From Siphonodentalium dalli (lineage: Eukaryota > Mollusca > Scaphopoda > Gadilida > Siphonodentaliidae), in assembly GCA_032622095.1 (NCBI GenBank), contig CP136068.1:188347309-188411308 (forward strand): a DNA stretch of 64,000 nucleotides. Direction: 5' to 3'. This document shows, in pieces, positions 59,801 to 63,903 of the stretch. The position numbers and the translations under genes were made by a program. Position 1 is the first letter of the stretch. Every line of letters starts with the position of its first letter. Under the pieces are notes generated by a model, which saw nothing but the letters and a program-made list of their open reading frames with translations, was not told the origin of the DNA and made no database searches.

Positions 59801-62118
59801 ATTCACCCTCTGGGGACCTCATTCTGCAAATGACAGGCACACTATGAGGTGTAAGCAGAATGAGGTCCCCAGAGGGTGAATTTGGTGATGCTAGCCCGCT
59901 ATGCGGGGTAGCATCACTAAATTCACCCTCTGGGGACCTCATTCTGCAAATGACAGACACACTATTTCAAGGCTTGATATCAAACATCGATCATTTCCCA
60001 ATATCTACAGACATTTTGTATATTCTTGGAGCCATTTTATTGCATGACTTTTCTTGTATTACACTGTTTTTCCAATAAAATAAATAAATAGAAGTTATTA
60101 ATTACGTCACACCGAAATAGACAGTGCATCAATCCGCAACACTTTGAAGTCTTTGATGATCAACATAAAAGAAACCACGCCGACACATGCGCAAACAGCT
60201 CACGAAACGCTCTGCTCGTAGACAGAAAACAATATATACATATAAAATAATTTGTATTTAGTCGGAGTGGCATCTAGCTAAACATGATATCTCCATACGA
60301 CAGATACTCGTATAATTATCCAGTTGAAGTGTTTCATGAAATCATAATTACACGAGGCCTACAGGTGTAATGCATATACCTCATTGAATTTGTATCGCGC
60401 ATATTTTGTGTATAAAACCATGTGATACATCGATGTTTATTTTTGTCACCTGTGTTGAAACACTAATCTTGTGTATGATGTATAATGTTTAAACTCTCCG
60501 TTTGCGGAGGAAATAAAGGTATATATATATTCTTGGAGCCATTGTATTGCATGACTTTTCTTGTATTACACTGTTTTTCCAATAAATAAATAAATAGAAG
60601 TTATTAATTACGTCACACCGAAATAGACAGTGCAGCAATCGGCAACACTTTGAAATCATTGATGATCAAAATAATAGAAACCGCGCTGACACATGCACTT
60701 GAGTTCAGTTCAGGTCACTGAGTTCACCGTCCGTGCATGACTGACTGGCAGTGGCTGTGTCGTTATCATCAGGTCACTAAGTTCACCATCCATGCATGAC
60801 TGACTGGCAGTAGCTGTGCCGTTATCAAACAAACAATATAATAGTGTTGGGAGGTTAAGCGAAATACACTTGGTTTTGGTTTTAGAAATAAACTGACCGA
60901 CCAGAAAATGTCATAACTGGATTTCGGTTCTCTTGACAGTTATGTGTATATGTAGTATTACATAATATGCAGTCGCAGAACTCCGGTAAATTCAAAATGA
61001 CAGACGCAAAAATAAGTCCCATGTGGAAATTCTCTACTTTAATCAACGGTAAAAATTCAATGGCCCAGTGAGACCATGGCCAAAGGAAGCTTCTTCTATA
61101 TAGAAATCAAGATGACTTACTTGAGAATATCTGTGAAAGCCCAACCATCCACCCAGTTTTCGACGAACGTAGCACCTTGTCGTTGAGTAACAAATTGACC
61201 GAGTCGTAGTCGGTTCTCCATGCTCTTCTGCCGAGTTGATTTCTTCACAATCAAACTCTGTGAAGAAAGTAAAGTGTGAGAGAATTAAAAGTCATTCTAA
61301 CATAGAATATCGAGAATATCAACAGACTTGAAAGAGACGAGATTTACTGTAAATCTCATTCATGTGGAGAGATCCAAGCCTTGAAATAGTGTGTCTGTCA
61401 TTTGCAGAATGAGGTCCCCAGAGGGTGAATTTAGTGATTCTACCCCGCATAGCGGGCTAGCATCACCAAATTCACCCTCTGGGGACCTCATTCTGCTTAC
61501 ACCTCAGCAGAATGAGGTTCCCAGAGGGTGAATTTGGTGATGCTAACCCGCTATGCGGGGTAGCATCACTAAATTCACCCTCTGGGGACCTCATTCTGCA
61601 AATGACAGACACACTATTTCAAGGCTTGAGTGGGAGAGAATTAACCCTTCCATGACTGGAACTTCCTGAAATCTTGCGAAAACCCTGTGCCAATGCATTC
61701 TCTTATATATGTGTGTCTCCCATAGGGAGCCTCACATATATGAGAGAATGCATTGGCCTAACAATATTTACCTTGACCTTGTAAGCCAGTGCATTCTCTT
61801 ATATATACGAGGCTCCCTATGGTCGACTCGCATATGTGCTGCATCAGCACAGCTCCCATCATGAAAGGGTTAAATGTCATTCTAATATAGAATATCGAGA
61901 ATATCAACAGACGAGAGAGAGACGAGCATTCCTGTACATCTCATTCATGTGGACAGATCTGCTCTGCAAACCCCAAAGTAGTCTCATACCTGTCTCACGA
62001 CACTCCGCTCACTGATCCGTCCAACTCCACGACGTAACGCTTCCGCTGTCAAGAGTCCAGAAAGTGCCACCATCTTAGGGGACAAAATTCCACCCCCTAC
62101 TATTTTCGGATATGACAT
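20758..62118 (-). CDS. TLK: Tousled-like kinase gene, 12 placed exons (gene span)
   Basis: TLKs are nuclear Ser/Thr kinases that phosphorylate the histone chaperone ASF1 and support replication-coupled chromatin assembly and the damage response. Placed exons, in gene order: 61990-62118, 61121-61257, 58898-59035, 53402-53566, 37965-38046, 33912-34003, 32723-32812, 29503-29672, 27737-27872, 25943-26054, 23716-23823, 20758-20866. They give the coiled-coil part, glycine loop, VACK lysine, catalytic loop HYDLKPGN, DFG, LPPEC and DVWSLGVI in order. All placed junctions are GT/AG with matching phase, except the last, where an exon is missing. The sum is ~489 codons against roughly 750-790 in vertebrate TLKs, so further N-terminal exons or a short isoform are expected. 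Confidence 0.93.
20930..21231. mobile_element. hAT-like MITE in the last TLK intron
   Basis: Ends CAAGCCTGAGAATAAGGTG and complement. Flanks 'tataaaaaca' and 'tataaaaca' look like an 8-9 bp duplication with an indel. It holds one partial and one complete core palindrome with a spacer. Confidence 0.65.
21354..21407. repeat. Small inverted repeat related to 12299-12352
   Basis: 'ttcagataataagttcatat' pairs with 'gaacttataatctgaaca'. A third relative is near 37285-37330. Confidence 0.55.
21765..21852 (-). repeat. tRNA-like sequence (probable SINE head), minus strand
   Basis: On the minus strand TGGCTCAGTTGG fits the RNA polymerase III A box and GGTTCAAATCG the B box, with 47 nt between, a normal tRNA spacing. 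The arms do not fold into a convincing cloverleaf by eye, so a tRNA-derived SINE or pseudogene is likelier than a functional tRNA. A 129-codon plus-strand frame (21537-21926) runs across it and is probably spurious. Confidence 0.5.
21915..22005 (+). repeat. tRNA-like sequence (probable SINE head), plus strand
   Basis: TAGCCGAGGTGG resembles the A box of Ser/Leu-type tRNAs and GGTTCAAACCC is a good B box about 50 nt downstream. It lies about 60 bp from the minus-strand tRNA-like sequence, diverging from it. Confidence 0.5.
22044..22190. repeat. ~43-bp tandem repeat, 3-4 copies
   Basis: 'ggtttgaggtaatattt' plus 'taacttgactttagtgatgg' recurs three times with a fourth partial copy. It follows the plus-strand tRNA-like sequence and could be the tail of that SINE. 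Confidence 0.75.
22376..22797. mobile_element. hAT-like MITE, composite, diverged
   Basis: 'caagtctggatttagtgtgt' at the left and 'acactatttgcagggctg' at the right. Two decayed cores (22408-22482, 22679-22765) flank a spacer that is shared, inverted, with 27966-28396. Confidence 0.55.
22798..23540. other. Intron; partial duplication, no exon found
   Basis: 'cggtcaactgatgatttgga' followed by 'aagacgtttcgcaatta' (23093-23130) is repeated near 23606-23642. Partial copies of the adjacent exon end ('actggtggtttag') occur at 23501 and 23527. I searched the minus strand here by eye for the end-of-kinase exon and did not find it. Confidence 0.45.
23541..23583 (-). pseudogene. Intronic copy of the SNEAK exon end with an intact donor
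   Basis: On the minus strand this reads as a diverged copy of the exon end (codons for EPPVSNAAT in place of KPPVSNEAK) immediately followed by GTAAGCTG, the same donor as the real exon at 23716. It lies ~167 bp downstream in the gene direction. Confidence 0.75.
23716..23823 (-). CDS. TLK: TLK kinase C-lobe exon (PFGHN...SNEAK)
   Basis: 108 nt, phase 0 at both ends: acceptor TTTTCAG, donor AAG|GTAAGC. It encodes the PFGHN turn and the block [16 protein letters not shown], nearly identical to vertebrate TLKs. These residues form the region after helix F of the C-lobe. The next exon expected from the family would start with a motif like AFIRRCL and is not found downstream. Confidence 0.95.
24060..24147. 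repeat. 24-bp tandem repeat, 4 copies
   Basis: 'accactgaagaatacttgcc' repeated with 'atca' or 'atct' spacers inside a TLK intron. Confidence 0.85.
24243..24624. mobile_element. piggyBac-like MITE (family P1), intact
   Basis: TTAA at 24239-24242 and 24625-24628. The ends are CCCTTTACCCAACAG and TGTTGGGTAAAGGG, with two ~65-bp hairpins inside. Orientation is opposite to the copy at 3183. Confidence 0.8.
24629..25751. other. Intron; no further feature except a hAT-like fragment
   Basis: A core fragment of the hAT-like family ('cactaaattcaccctctggg') lies at about 25480-25508. The remainder shows no repeat or coding block I can support. Confidence 0.4.
25752..25942 (-). repeat. 39-bp tandem array seeded at the donor of the YGKK exon
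   Basis: On the minus strand each unit contains CAAGAAG|GTATGTG, the exon end and donor of 25943-26054. Donor copies sit at 25938 to 25942 (authentic) and every 39 bp downstream (25899, 25860, 25821, 25782). Alternate units differ: 'GTGACAAATAAATAC' versus 'GTGTAGATTAAATAC'. Using any downstream donor would read into a stop within five codons. Confidence 0.85.
25943..26054 (-). CDS. TLK: TLK kinase exon (YLPPEC...CLYGKK)
   Basis: 112 nt; acceptor TTTTTTTGCAG, donor AAGAAG|GTATGTG. The first base completes a Trp codon with the previous exon. It encodes [10 protein letters not shown] (APE-equivalent end of the activation segment) and [17 protein letters not shown], with the conserved Asp of helix F. 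Matches the TLK family very closely. Confidence 0.96.
26148..26375. mobile_element. piggyBac-like MITE (family P2), diverged
   Basis: TTAA at 26144-26147 and 26376-26379. The left end ('cacttcctagactggagc') and right end ('ctcctgtcatcaaagg') have both drifted, but the two hairpins remain recognisable. Confidence 0.6.
26380..27165. other. Intron; one short direct repeat
   Basis: 'tatttaccatcttttcctt' recurs 43-45 bp apart around 26595-26660. No other feature recognised. Confidence 0.4.
27170..27539. mobile_element. piggyBac-like MITE (family P1), intact
   Basis: TTAA at 27166-27169 and 27540-27543; ends CCCTTTACCCAACAAACC and complement. Two hairpins with the 'gcgagtcgaccataggtcgc' tip. Confidence 0.8.
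27737..27872 (-). CDS. TLK: TLK kinase exon with DFG (NILLG...AGTYW)
   Basis: 136 nt; acceptor TTTGTAG, donor TG|GTAAGA. The first two bases complete the Gly of KPGN from the previous exon. It carries Asn of the catalytic loop (GNILL), [10 protein letters not shown] with the Mg-binding DFG Asp, and the activation segment [13 protein letters not shown]. The stretch DDEHYGPEG matches the variable DDDSYNSVDG of vertebrate TLK2. Confidence 0.96.
27966..28396. mobile_element. hAT-like MITE, composite, diverged
   Basis: 'aaagtctggatttagtgtgt' at the left, 'acactatttgcaggcttg' at the right, and two decayed cores with a spacer that matches 22500-22670 in inverse order. Confidence 0.6.
28518..28544. 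repeat. 27-G homopolymer tract
   Basis: An uninterrupted run of 27 G, preceded by GTGGGGA. On the transcribed TLK strand this is a C tract in the pre-mRNA. Length is probably unreliable in any assembly. Confidence 0.9.
28609..28690 (-). pseudogene. Relict 3' half of the TLK catalytic-loop exon, donor lost
   Basis: On the minus strand the peptide [19 protein letters not shown] aligns with [21 protein letters not shown] of the exon at 29503. The real exon ends CCAG|GTGAGT; here it reads CCAG|ATGAGT, so the GT is gone. It lies ~0.8 kb downstream of the functional exon in the gene direction. Either a decayed exon duplication or the remains of an alternative exon. Confidence 0.75.
28691..29399. 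other. Intron; no recognised feature
   Basis: AT-rich, with a short direct repeat 'gcattagtcagta' near 28930-28960. Nothing else supported. Confidence 0.35.
29400..29502 (-). repeat. 46-bp tandem repeat: two extra copies of the HYDLKP exon end and donor
   Basis: On the minus strand CACTATGATTTAAAGCCAG followed by GTGAGT occurs with donor G at 29502 (authentic), 29456 and 29410. Each copy reproduces the last 19 nt of the exon exactly and the donor exactly. 46 is not a multiple of 3, so use of a distal donor would shift the frame. Confidence 0.9.
29503..29672 (-). CDS. TLK: TLK kinase exon (FCTVLEY...HYDLKP)
   Basis: 170 nt; acceptor TTTTCGTTGCAG, donor CCAG|GTGAGT. It encodes the hinge [19 protein letters not shown], helix E, and the catalytic loop VIHYDLKP with the catalytic Asp and Lys. 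The HYD variant of the usual HRD is typical of TLKs. The exon is flanked by decayed partial copies at 28609-28690 and 30611-30651. Confidence 0.97.
29855..30015. repeat. 23-24-bp tandem repeat, ~7 copies
   Basis: 'gatatctttagcaatgcata' recurs with small changes ('cacac', 'catga', 'tccac') in a TLK intron. Confidence 0.85.
30016..30610. other. Intron; no recognised feature
   Basis: A short direct repeat 'gtgcactgaaat' at about 30402-30430 is the only structure noticed. Confidence 0.35.
30611..30651 (-). pseudogene. Relict 5' end of the TLK catalytic-loop exon, with a stop
   Basis: After a preserved acceptor-like TACCTTGCAG, the minus strand reads FCTAL, stop, YSERNNLD, aligned with [14 protein letters not shown] of the exon at 29503. 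The similarity continues upstream into the intron ('gtttaacaata'), so the duplication included the acceptor. It lies ~1 kb upstream of the functional exon. Confidence 0.75.
30745..31016 (-). repeat. Dispersed element, copy 2 (inverse of 7446-7725)
   Basis: Contains the complement of the copy-1 text, for example 'cctacccttattccattcaa' and 'tacgtctcaaaatactatgg'. No ends with obvious inverted repeats were found. Confidence 0.6.
31017..31499. other. Intron; no recognised feature
   Basis: Non-repetitive sequence. A 67-codon plus-strand frame is not recognisable. Confidence 0.35.
31500..31920. repeat. Interspersed repeat with ~3 internal subunits
   Basis: 'catcataatcgcaggtgcac' and 'ggttcccatggtactaaata' recur around 31545, 31660 and 31825, with 'aggaataaaagctcggacaa'-type text between. 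The style resembles the block at 1620-2205. Confidence 0.55.
31925..32190. mobile_element. piggyBac-like MITE (family P1), left end truncated
   Basis: Starts inside the family at 'gttacagttatgccctgtgc'; the right end TGTTGGGTAAAGGG and TTAA (32191-32194) are intact. Both hairpins are present. Confidence 0.7.
32195..32722. other. Intron; partial copy of the adjacent exon at its end
   Basis: Immediately after the donor of 32723-32812, the intron reads ATAACAATCATAAAGCTTTA, close to the exon's ATAACATACATAAAGCTTTA, so a ~25-nt piece of the exon is duplicated next to its donor. The rest has no recognised feature. Confidence 0.5.
32723..32812 (-). CDS. TLK: TLK kinase exon (HALREYN...EIDNN)
   Basis: 90 nt; acceptor TTTCATTGCAG, donor AACTC|GTAAGT. 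It encodes REY with the helix C Glu, then [20 protein letters not shown], matching HPRIVKLYDYF of vertebrate TLKs. The first base completes a Lys codon with the previous exon. Confidence 0.96.
33000..33350. repeat. Two intronic tandem repeats
   Basis: At 33000-33125 a ~41-bp unit ('agaatatttagaccagatgg', 'ataataaggaataatacc') occurs four times. At 33283-33350 a 16-18-bp unit 'tataggcccgtataactg' occurs four times. Confidence 0.75.
33361..33411. mobile_element. piggyBac-like P2 right-end fragment
   Basis: 'cattggcacagggttttcgc' to 'ccagtcatgacaggg' is the right end of family P2, directly abutting the P1 element that follows through a shared TTAA. Confidence 0.6.
33416..33790. mobile_element. 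piggyBac-like MITE (family P1), nearly intact
   Basis: TTAA at 33412-33415 and 33791-33794. The left end has a deletion between the terminal CCCTTTACCCAAC and the first hairpin; the right end is complete. Confidence 0.75.
33912..34003 (-). CDS. TLK: TLK kinase exon with the ATP-binding Lys (GFDLKEQ...)
   Basis: 92 nt; acceptor GTTTTAG, donor AAA|GTATGT. It encodes [20 protein letters not shown], with the strand-3 Lys in VACK (vertebrate TLK: VAVK), then [11 protein letters not shown]. Phase 0 entry matches the end of the exon at 37965. Confidence 0.96.
34150..34410 (+). repeat. Interspersed repeat of the 'gggccataattctgg' type
   Basis: 'aagggccataattctggtga' and a terminal 'gacagacggacggatggacc' run place this with the blocks at 1620-2205 and 54420-58560. 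The 86-codon frame across it is considered spurious. Confidence 0.5.
34502..35750. repeat. 75-bp tandem array, 17 copies
   Basis: The unit starts 'tacctcaaactcgcatatct' and includes 'gaccaactaagctgacaata' and 'tataaatctagtttaacaga'. Copies are highly uniform; one is 73 bp and only a few base changes occur (for example 'gacgatac' for 'gacaatac'). On the transcribed strand each unit holds TTAAACTAG and, 58 nt later, GAG|GTAGGG, which look like an acceptor and donor. Confidence 0.9.
35751..36316. other. Intron; no recognised feature
   Basis: AT-rich unique sequence with no repeat or coding block seen. Confidence 0.35.
36317..36553. mobile_element. Foldback element with two nested arm pairs
   Basis: Outer arms: 'gaccatctccttttatactt' and 'gagtataaaaggagatggtc'. 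Inner arms: 'catggtaattataatgaaaa' and 'tttcattttaattaccatg', together with 'tgaacgacgcaaa' and its complement. It may have served as a landing site or end for the GC-rich block that follows. Confidence 0.55.
36555..37085 (+). pseudogene. GC-rich degenerate coding remnant (retroelement or retrocopy?)
   Basis: GC content and codon-like texture contrast sharply with the AT-rich intron. Coding-looking text is spread over three plus-strand frames: [20 protein letters not shown], then [19 protein letters not shown], then [20 protein letters not shown], followed by [17 protein letters not shown] and a Thr/Gln-rich end. This suggests frameshifts in a formerly single frame. The A-rich end near 37070 and 'tattttaataaac' near 37138 resemble a retrocopied 3' end. 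I do not recognise the protein. Confidence 0.45.
37302..37398. repeat. 32-bp tandem repeat, 3 copies
   Basis: 'aacaaataacgtattatctg' plus 'agcattataatt', seeded next to a relative of the small inverted repeat at 21354. Confidence 0.8.
37515..37893. mobile_element. P1/P2-related MITE without clear ends, carrying a small foldback insertion
   Basis: Two hairpins of the 'caatgcattctcttatatat' type flank a spacer in which the ~85-bp foldback also seen at 5213 has inserted (37655-37741). The TTAA ends are not preserved. Confidence 0.55.
37965..38046 (-). CDS. TLK: TLK kinase exon with the glycine-rich loop (FKDHP...SEVHK)
   Basis: 82 nt; acceptor TTATTTTTAG, donor AAG|GTAAGA. The first base completes the Arg of NSR, giving [16 protein letters not shown] (vertebrate: NSQFKDHPTLNDRYLL). 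[10 protein letters not shown] is the glycine loop. This is the acceptor that the donor beyond the 15-kb array must join. Confidence 0.96.
38047..38531. other. Intron segment next to the array; no recognised feature
   Basis: The only non-array part of this intron. It should hold the branch point for the acceptor at 38047-38048. No repeat or coding block is seen. Confidence 0.4.
38532..53401 (-). repeat. Giant 36-bp minisatellite (~410 units) built from a TLK exon end and its 5' splice site
   Basis: On the minus strand the unit is the last 23 nt of the exon at 53402-53566 (ATTAATAACGAGGACAACTC plus AAG) followed by 13 nt of intron (GTCAGTTAAATGA). The array fills 97 percent of the intron. Units are 36 bp, with 35-bp variants (ATTCATTAAC on the plus strand) concentrated at 49100-50570. 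Position +3 of the donor varies among C, T and G. A second group of co-varying changes lies in the exon-derived half. 36 is 12 codons, so frames stay open on both strands (plus-strand motif [12 protein letters not shown] up to 1423 codons; minus-strand [12 protein letters not shown]); these are not evidence of genes. Confidence 0.95.
53402..53566 (-). CDS. TLK: TLK exon before the kinase domain (MSIAEWY...NEDNS)
   Basis: 165 nt; acceptor TATAATTACAG, donor TCAAG|GTCAGT. It encodes [19 protein letters not shown], a helical stretch rich in Lys/Glu, then [18 protein letters not shown] and NNEDNS, aligned with HEQEEIFKLRL and LERLERVRNLHIRELKRI of vertebrate TLK2. The 3' 23 nt of this exon seed the 15-kb array. 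If the donor is missed the frame continues into the array repeat [12 protein letters not shown]. Confidence 0.96.
53567..53999. other. Intron; partial 60-bp duplications
   Basis: 'tagtcatatc' plus 'acaccgtcccata'-type text around 53750-53870, and 'tgataataa' plus 'atgtgtcac(a/g)attgacacatga' twice around 53925-54000. No gene. Confidence 0.45.
54000..58570. repeat. Large interspersed repeat block with a ~160-bp tandem array (18 units)
   Basis: The flanks (54180-54950, 58030-58570) contain 'aaagggccataactctggtg', 'gaaacccgcgctatgcatgt' and 'gctgttcccccatgctgctc', ending in 'gacggacagacgcagtcaat'. Between about 55030 and 58000 a unit of ~160 bp repeats ~18 times: 'tttagtcatgcaaagagtaa', 'atccaagatggctgctggcg', 'actcgttcccatctacatgt', 'acgacctgtagcccgcgcca'. 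Frames of 66-110 codons across it are repetitive and considered spurious. Confidence 0.8.
58833..58897 (-). pseudogene. Intronic copy of the KPGDK exon end with a donor-like site
   Basis: On the minus strand [17 protein letters not shown] copies [17 protein letters not shown] of the adjacent exon. The position aligned with the real donor (GG|GTAAGTT) reads AT|GTCAGTT, so a GT donor core survives. Donor-to-donor distance is 64 nt, a frameshift if used. Confidence 0.85.
58898..59035 (-). CDS. TLK: TLK coiled-coil exon (QQERIAA...KPGDK)
   Basis: 138 nt; acceptor TATCTCGCAG, donor AAAGG|GTAAGT. It encodes [20 protein letters not shown] and KKKPG, aligned with [20 protein letters not shown] of vertebrate TLK2 in the oligomerising coiled-coil region, followed by a less conserved linker. 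The last two bases plus the first base of 53566 give Gly. Confidence 0.95.
59070..59127. repeat. 20-bp tandem repeat, 3 copies
   Basis: 'gtaaaacatgaaccatggcg' three times in the intron just 5' of the coiled-coil exon. Confidence 0.85.
59128..59601. other. Intron; no recognised feature
   Basis: No repeat or coding block that I can support. Confidence 0.35.
59602..59976. mobile_element. hAT-like MITE with 8-bp target duplication and three cores
   Basis: ATATCAAA at 59594-59601 is repeated at 59977-59984. Ends CAAGCCTTGAAATAGTG and complement. Three palindromic cores (about 59630-59725, 59728-59830, 59850-59955) lie in tandem; the last two are almost identical. Confidence 0.8.
60017..60697. 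repeat. ~170-bp direct repeat, two copies 513 bp apart
   Basis: 'attcttggagccattttatt', 'gcatgacttttcttgtatta', 'aaatagacagtgcatcaatc' (60017-60190) recur at 60529-60697 with few changes. The right copy is preceded by 'ggaggaaataaaggtatata'. Confidence 0.75.
60710..60830. repeat. ~60-bp direct repeat, two copies
   Basis: 'caggtcactgagttcaccgt' plus 'gcatgactgactggcagtgg' occurs twice. Confidence 0.8.
60831..61120. other. Intron; no recognised feature
   Basis: Nothing supported between the 60-bp repeat and the exon donor. Confidence 0.35.
61121..61257 (-). CDS. TLK: TLK exon (SLIVKKS...AFTDIL)
   Basis: 137 nt; acceptor TTTCTTCACAG, donor CTCAA|GTAAGT. It encodes [20 protein letters not shown] and [15 protein letters not shown], aligned with [20 protein letters not shown] and FTEQWTDGYAFQNLI of vertebrate TLK2, a strongly conserved block N-terminal to the coiled coil. 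The segment SLIVKKSTR is shorter than the vertebrate equivalent. Confidence 0.95.
61375..61628. mobile_element. hAT-like MITE, no target duplication
   Basis: Complete CAAGCCTTG ends and two cores, but the flanks (gagagatc and agtgggag) differ, unlike other intact members. It lies exactly between the two copies of an intronic duplication. Confidence 0.75.
61645..61869. mobile_element. piggyBac-like MITE (family P2) with an internal empty-site control
   Basis: TTAA at 61641-61644 and 61870-61873. The unoccupied copy of the same sequence (gagagaattaaaagtcatt, 61279-61297) shows a single TTAA, so the TTAA target duplication is directly demonstrated. Confidence 0.85.
61990..62118 (-). CDS. TLK: Candidate first coding exon of a TLK transcript
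   Basis: 129 nt from ATG (62118-62116) to donor AGACAG|GTATGA, phase 0, matching the next exon. An in-frame TAG lies 12 nt upstream and no good acceptor precedes it, which favours a first exon. A second ATG at 62073 has a better context (AAGATGG). The peptide ([19 protein letters not shown]) has no counterpart I know in TLK and would give a protein lacking the long N-terminal region, so an alternative promoter or a missed upstream splice is possible. Confidence 0.5.
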
Positions 62119-62463
62119 CAGCTGTAGCTATACTGCTTTCCTTTGCTCCAGTATACCTGGGGGATATCTAGTGACGCTATATATATCAACGATGTAATCC
62201 CCAGAAAAGTTATGTCGGTGCTTACTAGTCGCTACATGCCAGAGCATTGCGCCTTAGCATAGAGGAAACTGAGTGCTAGGAACGAGTCCAACCCCAAAGC
62301 TGAAATTCTCAAACTTCTTTCTCTCCATTGCTCTTTCTCCTTTTCACCCTCCCCGCCTCTCTCCGACTCTACCATTACCATTATAATATTTCCATTCTTC
62401 CCGTTCGATCCTCACTCTCCACTTAATTGAGAGGTGTGCGAAACAAAATGTGAACAAACTTAA
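62119..62463. promoter_or_regulatory. Possible TLK upstream region
   Basis: Sequence 5' of the candidate first exon, less AT-rich, with pyrimidine-rich stretches on the plus strand around 62310-62400 ('tctctccattgctctttctc'). No TATA box or defined element can be assigned; promoter status is inferred only from position. Confidence 0.3.
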
Positions 62464-62690
62464 CCCTTTCATGAAGGGAGCTGCATTGGTGCAGCATTAA
62501 AGGCCATGTGCCAGTGCATTCTCTTATAAATGCGAGTCTCCCATAAGGAGCCTCGCATATATAAGAGAATGCACTGGCTTACAAGGTCAAGATAAATATT
62601 ATTAGGCCAATGTATTCTATTATATATGCGAGGCTGCCTATGGGAGACTCACATATACATGAGAATTCATTGGCACAGGTTATTATAGGT
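62464..62690. mobile_element. piggyBac-like MITE (family P2), right end lost
   Basis: TTAA (62460-62463) then CCCTTTCATGAAGGGAGC, two hairpins, and an abrupt end after 'cattggcacagg' without GGGTTAA. Confidence 0.65.
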
Positions 62691-62825
62691 CTATCCCACA
62701 ATGACATTTAATTTTGTTTGAGAGAGACCCAACTTACGAGTGTAATTACACCCGTCTTCTGAGAGCAAATAAGTGCTGTTTGAAATGTTCTGAAAGAAAA
62801 CTACTTGCCACTGAAGAGAAGTAGA

Positions 62826-62930
62826 ATTATTTCTTACACGTCACCTCAGAATTGTGCCTGTGCATACATTATATATGGGATGATATACCTGTCACCTCAG
62901 AATTGTGCCTGTGCATACATTATATATGAT
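62826..62930. repeat. ~50-bp direct repeat, two copies
   Basis: 'gtcacctcagaattgtgcct' plus 'gtgcatacattatatatg' occurs twice. Confidence 0.85.
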
Positions 62931-63249
62931 AACATGCATGAAGAGTGGATGGTGATCATTTCATACCATATGAGTTATTTGCTAATCTTTAAACTTACGA
63001 CAACCATTATAACCATATTGTGAATTTTGAAATTTAAAATGTTCAGTTTATCCTCCGGTCTCAGCCAATTAACCAAGTCTTCTTGGTCCACAACAGCTTG
63101 GGATATCGGTTGGGTTGATGCTGTTTTGGACCGAGTCCACCCATGTTATTTCACTATAATGAACTTTAGCATGCTTGTATGTCTTTGGATTAGGTCAAAT
63201 GGAAGGGTTTGCATATATGAACATAGAGGGCAGCCTTTCCCAAGCATGA

Positions 63250-63408
63250 TGATATCAGAGGTGTGTTAAATGTCATGATATCAGATTTGTGCTAAATGTC
63301 ATGATATCAGAGGTGTGCTAAATGTCATGATATCAGAGGTGTGCTGAATGTCATGATATCAGAGGTGTGTTAAATGTCATGATATCAGAGGTGTGCTAAA
63401 TGTCAAAG
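63250..63408. repeat. 26-bp tandem repeat, 6 copies
   Basis: 'gatatcagaggtgtgctaaa' plus 'tgtcat' repeats every 26 bp with changes at 'gag/gat' and 'tgc/tgt'. Confidence 0.85.
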
Positions 63409-63518
63409 CAACGAGATTTATAAATAAATAATACCATGTTTTCCAGAGAATTGTGATTTGTTGAGAAATCAGAAAATGCACGTAAACCATAAATTATCAC
63501 TTTACCTTTTTCTATTAA

Positions 63519-63903
63519 CCCTTTACCCAACAGAAGGGCCCTGTGCCAATGCATTCTCTTATATATGCGAGTCGACCATAGGTCGCCTCGCATATATAAG
63601 AGAATGCATTGGCTTAACACATTAAAATTGTTAAAGAATGTAAGAAAAAATGGTAAAAAGTGTTAAAAAAAGATTTAGTTTAGGCCAATGCATTCTCTTA
63701 TATATGCGAGGCAACCTATGGTCGACTCGCATTTATATAAGAGAATGCATTGGCACAGGGCATAACTGTAACTATCACAATGTGGTCAAGGAGCCGGTTC
63801 CAATGATATCCATATTTGTATGGTTCTATTGAGACAGACCGAAGATATTTTAGGCTGTTGAAGCTTTATTTGGCCGGTTTTGGCCGGTTTGTTGGGTAAA
63901 GGG
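63519..63903. mobile_element. piggyBac-like MITE (family P1)
   Basis: TTAA at 63515-63518 and a decayed TCAA at 63904-63907. The ends are CCCTTTACCCAACAG and TGTTGGGTAAAGGG; two hairpins; same orientation as the copy at 24243. Confidence 0.75.

Larger units (their letters stand above)
61275..61967. repeat. Intronic direct duplication (~95 bp) interrupted by MITEs
   Basis: 'tagaatatcgagaatatcaa' to 'ctcattcatgtgga' at 61298-61370 recurs at 61883-61953. The hAT-like element 61375-61628 sits at the junction of the copies, and the P2 element 61645-61869 sits inside the second copy. Confidence 0.8.
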
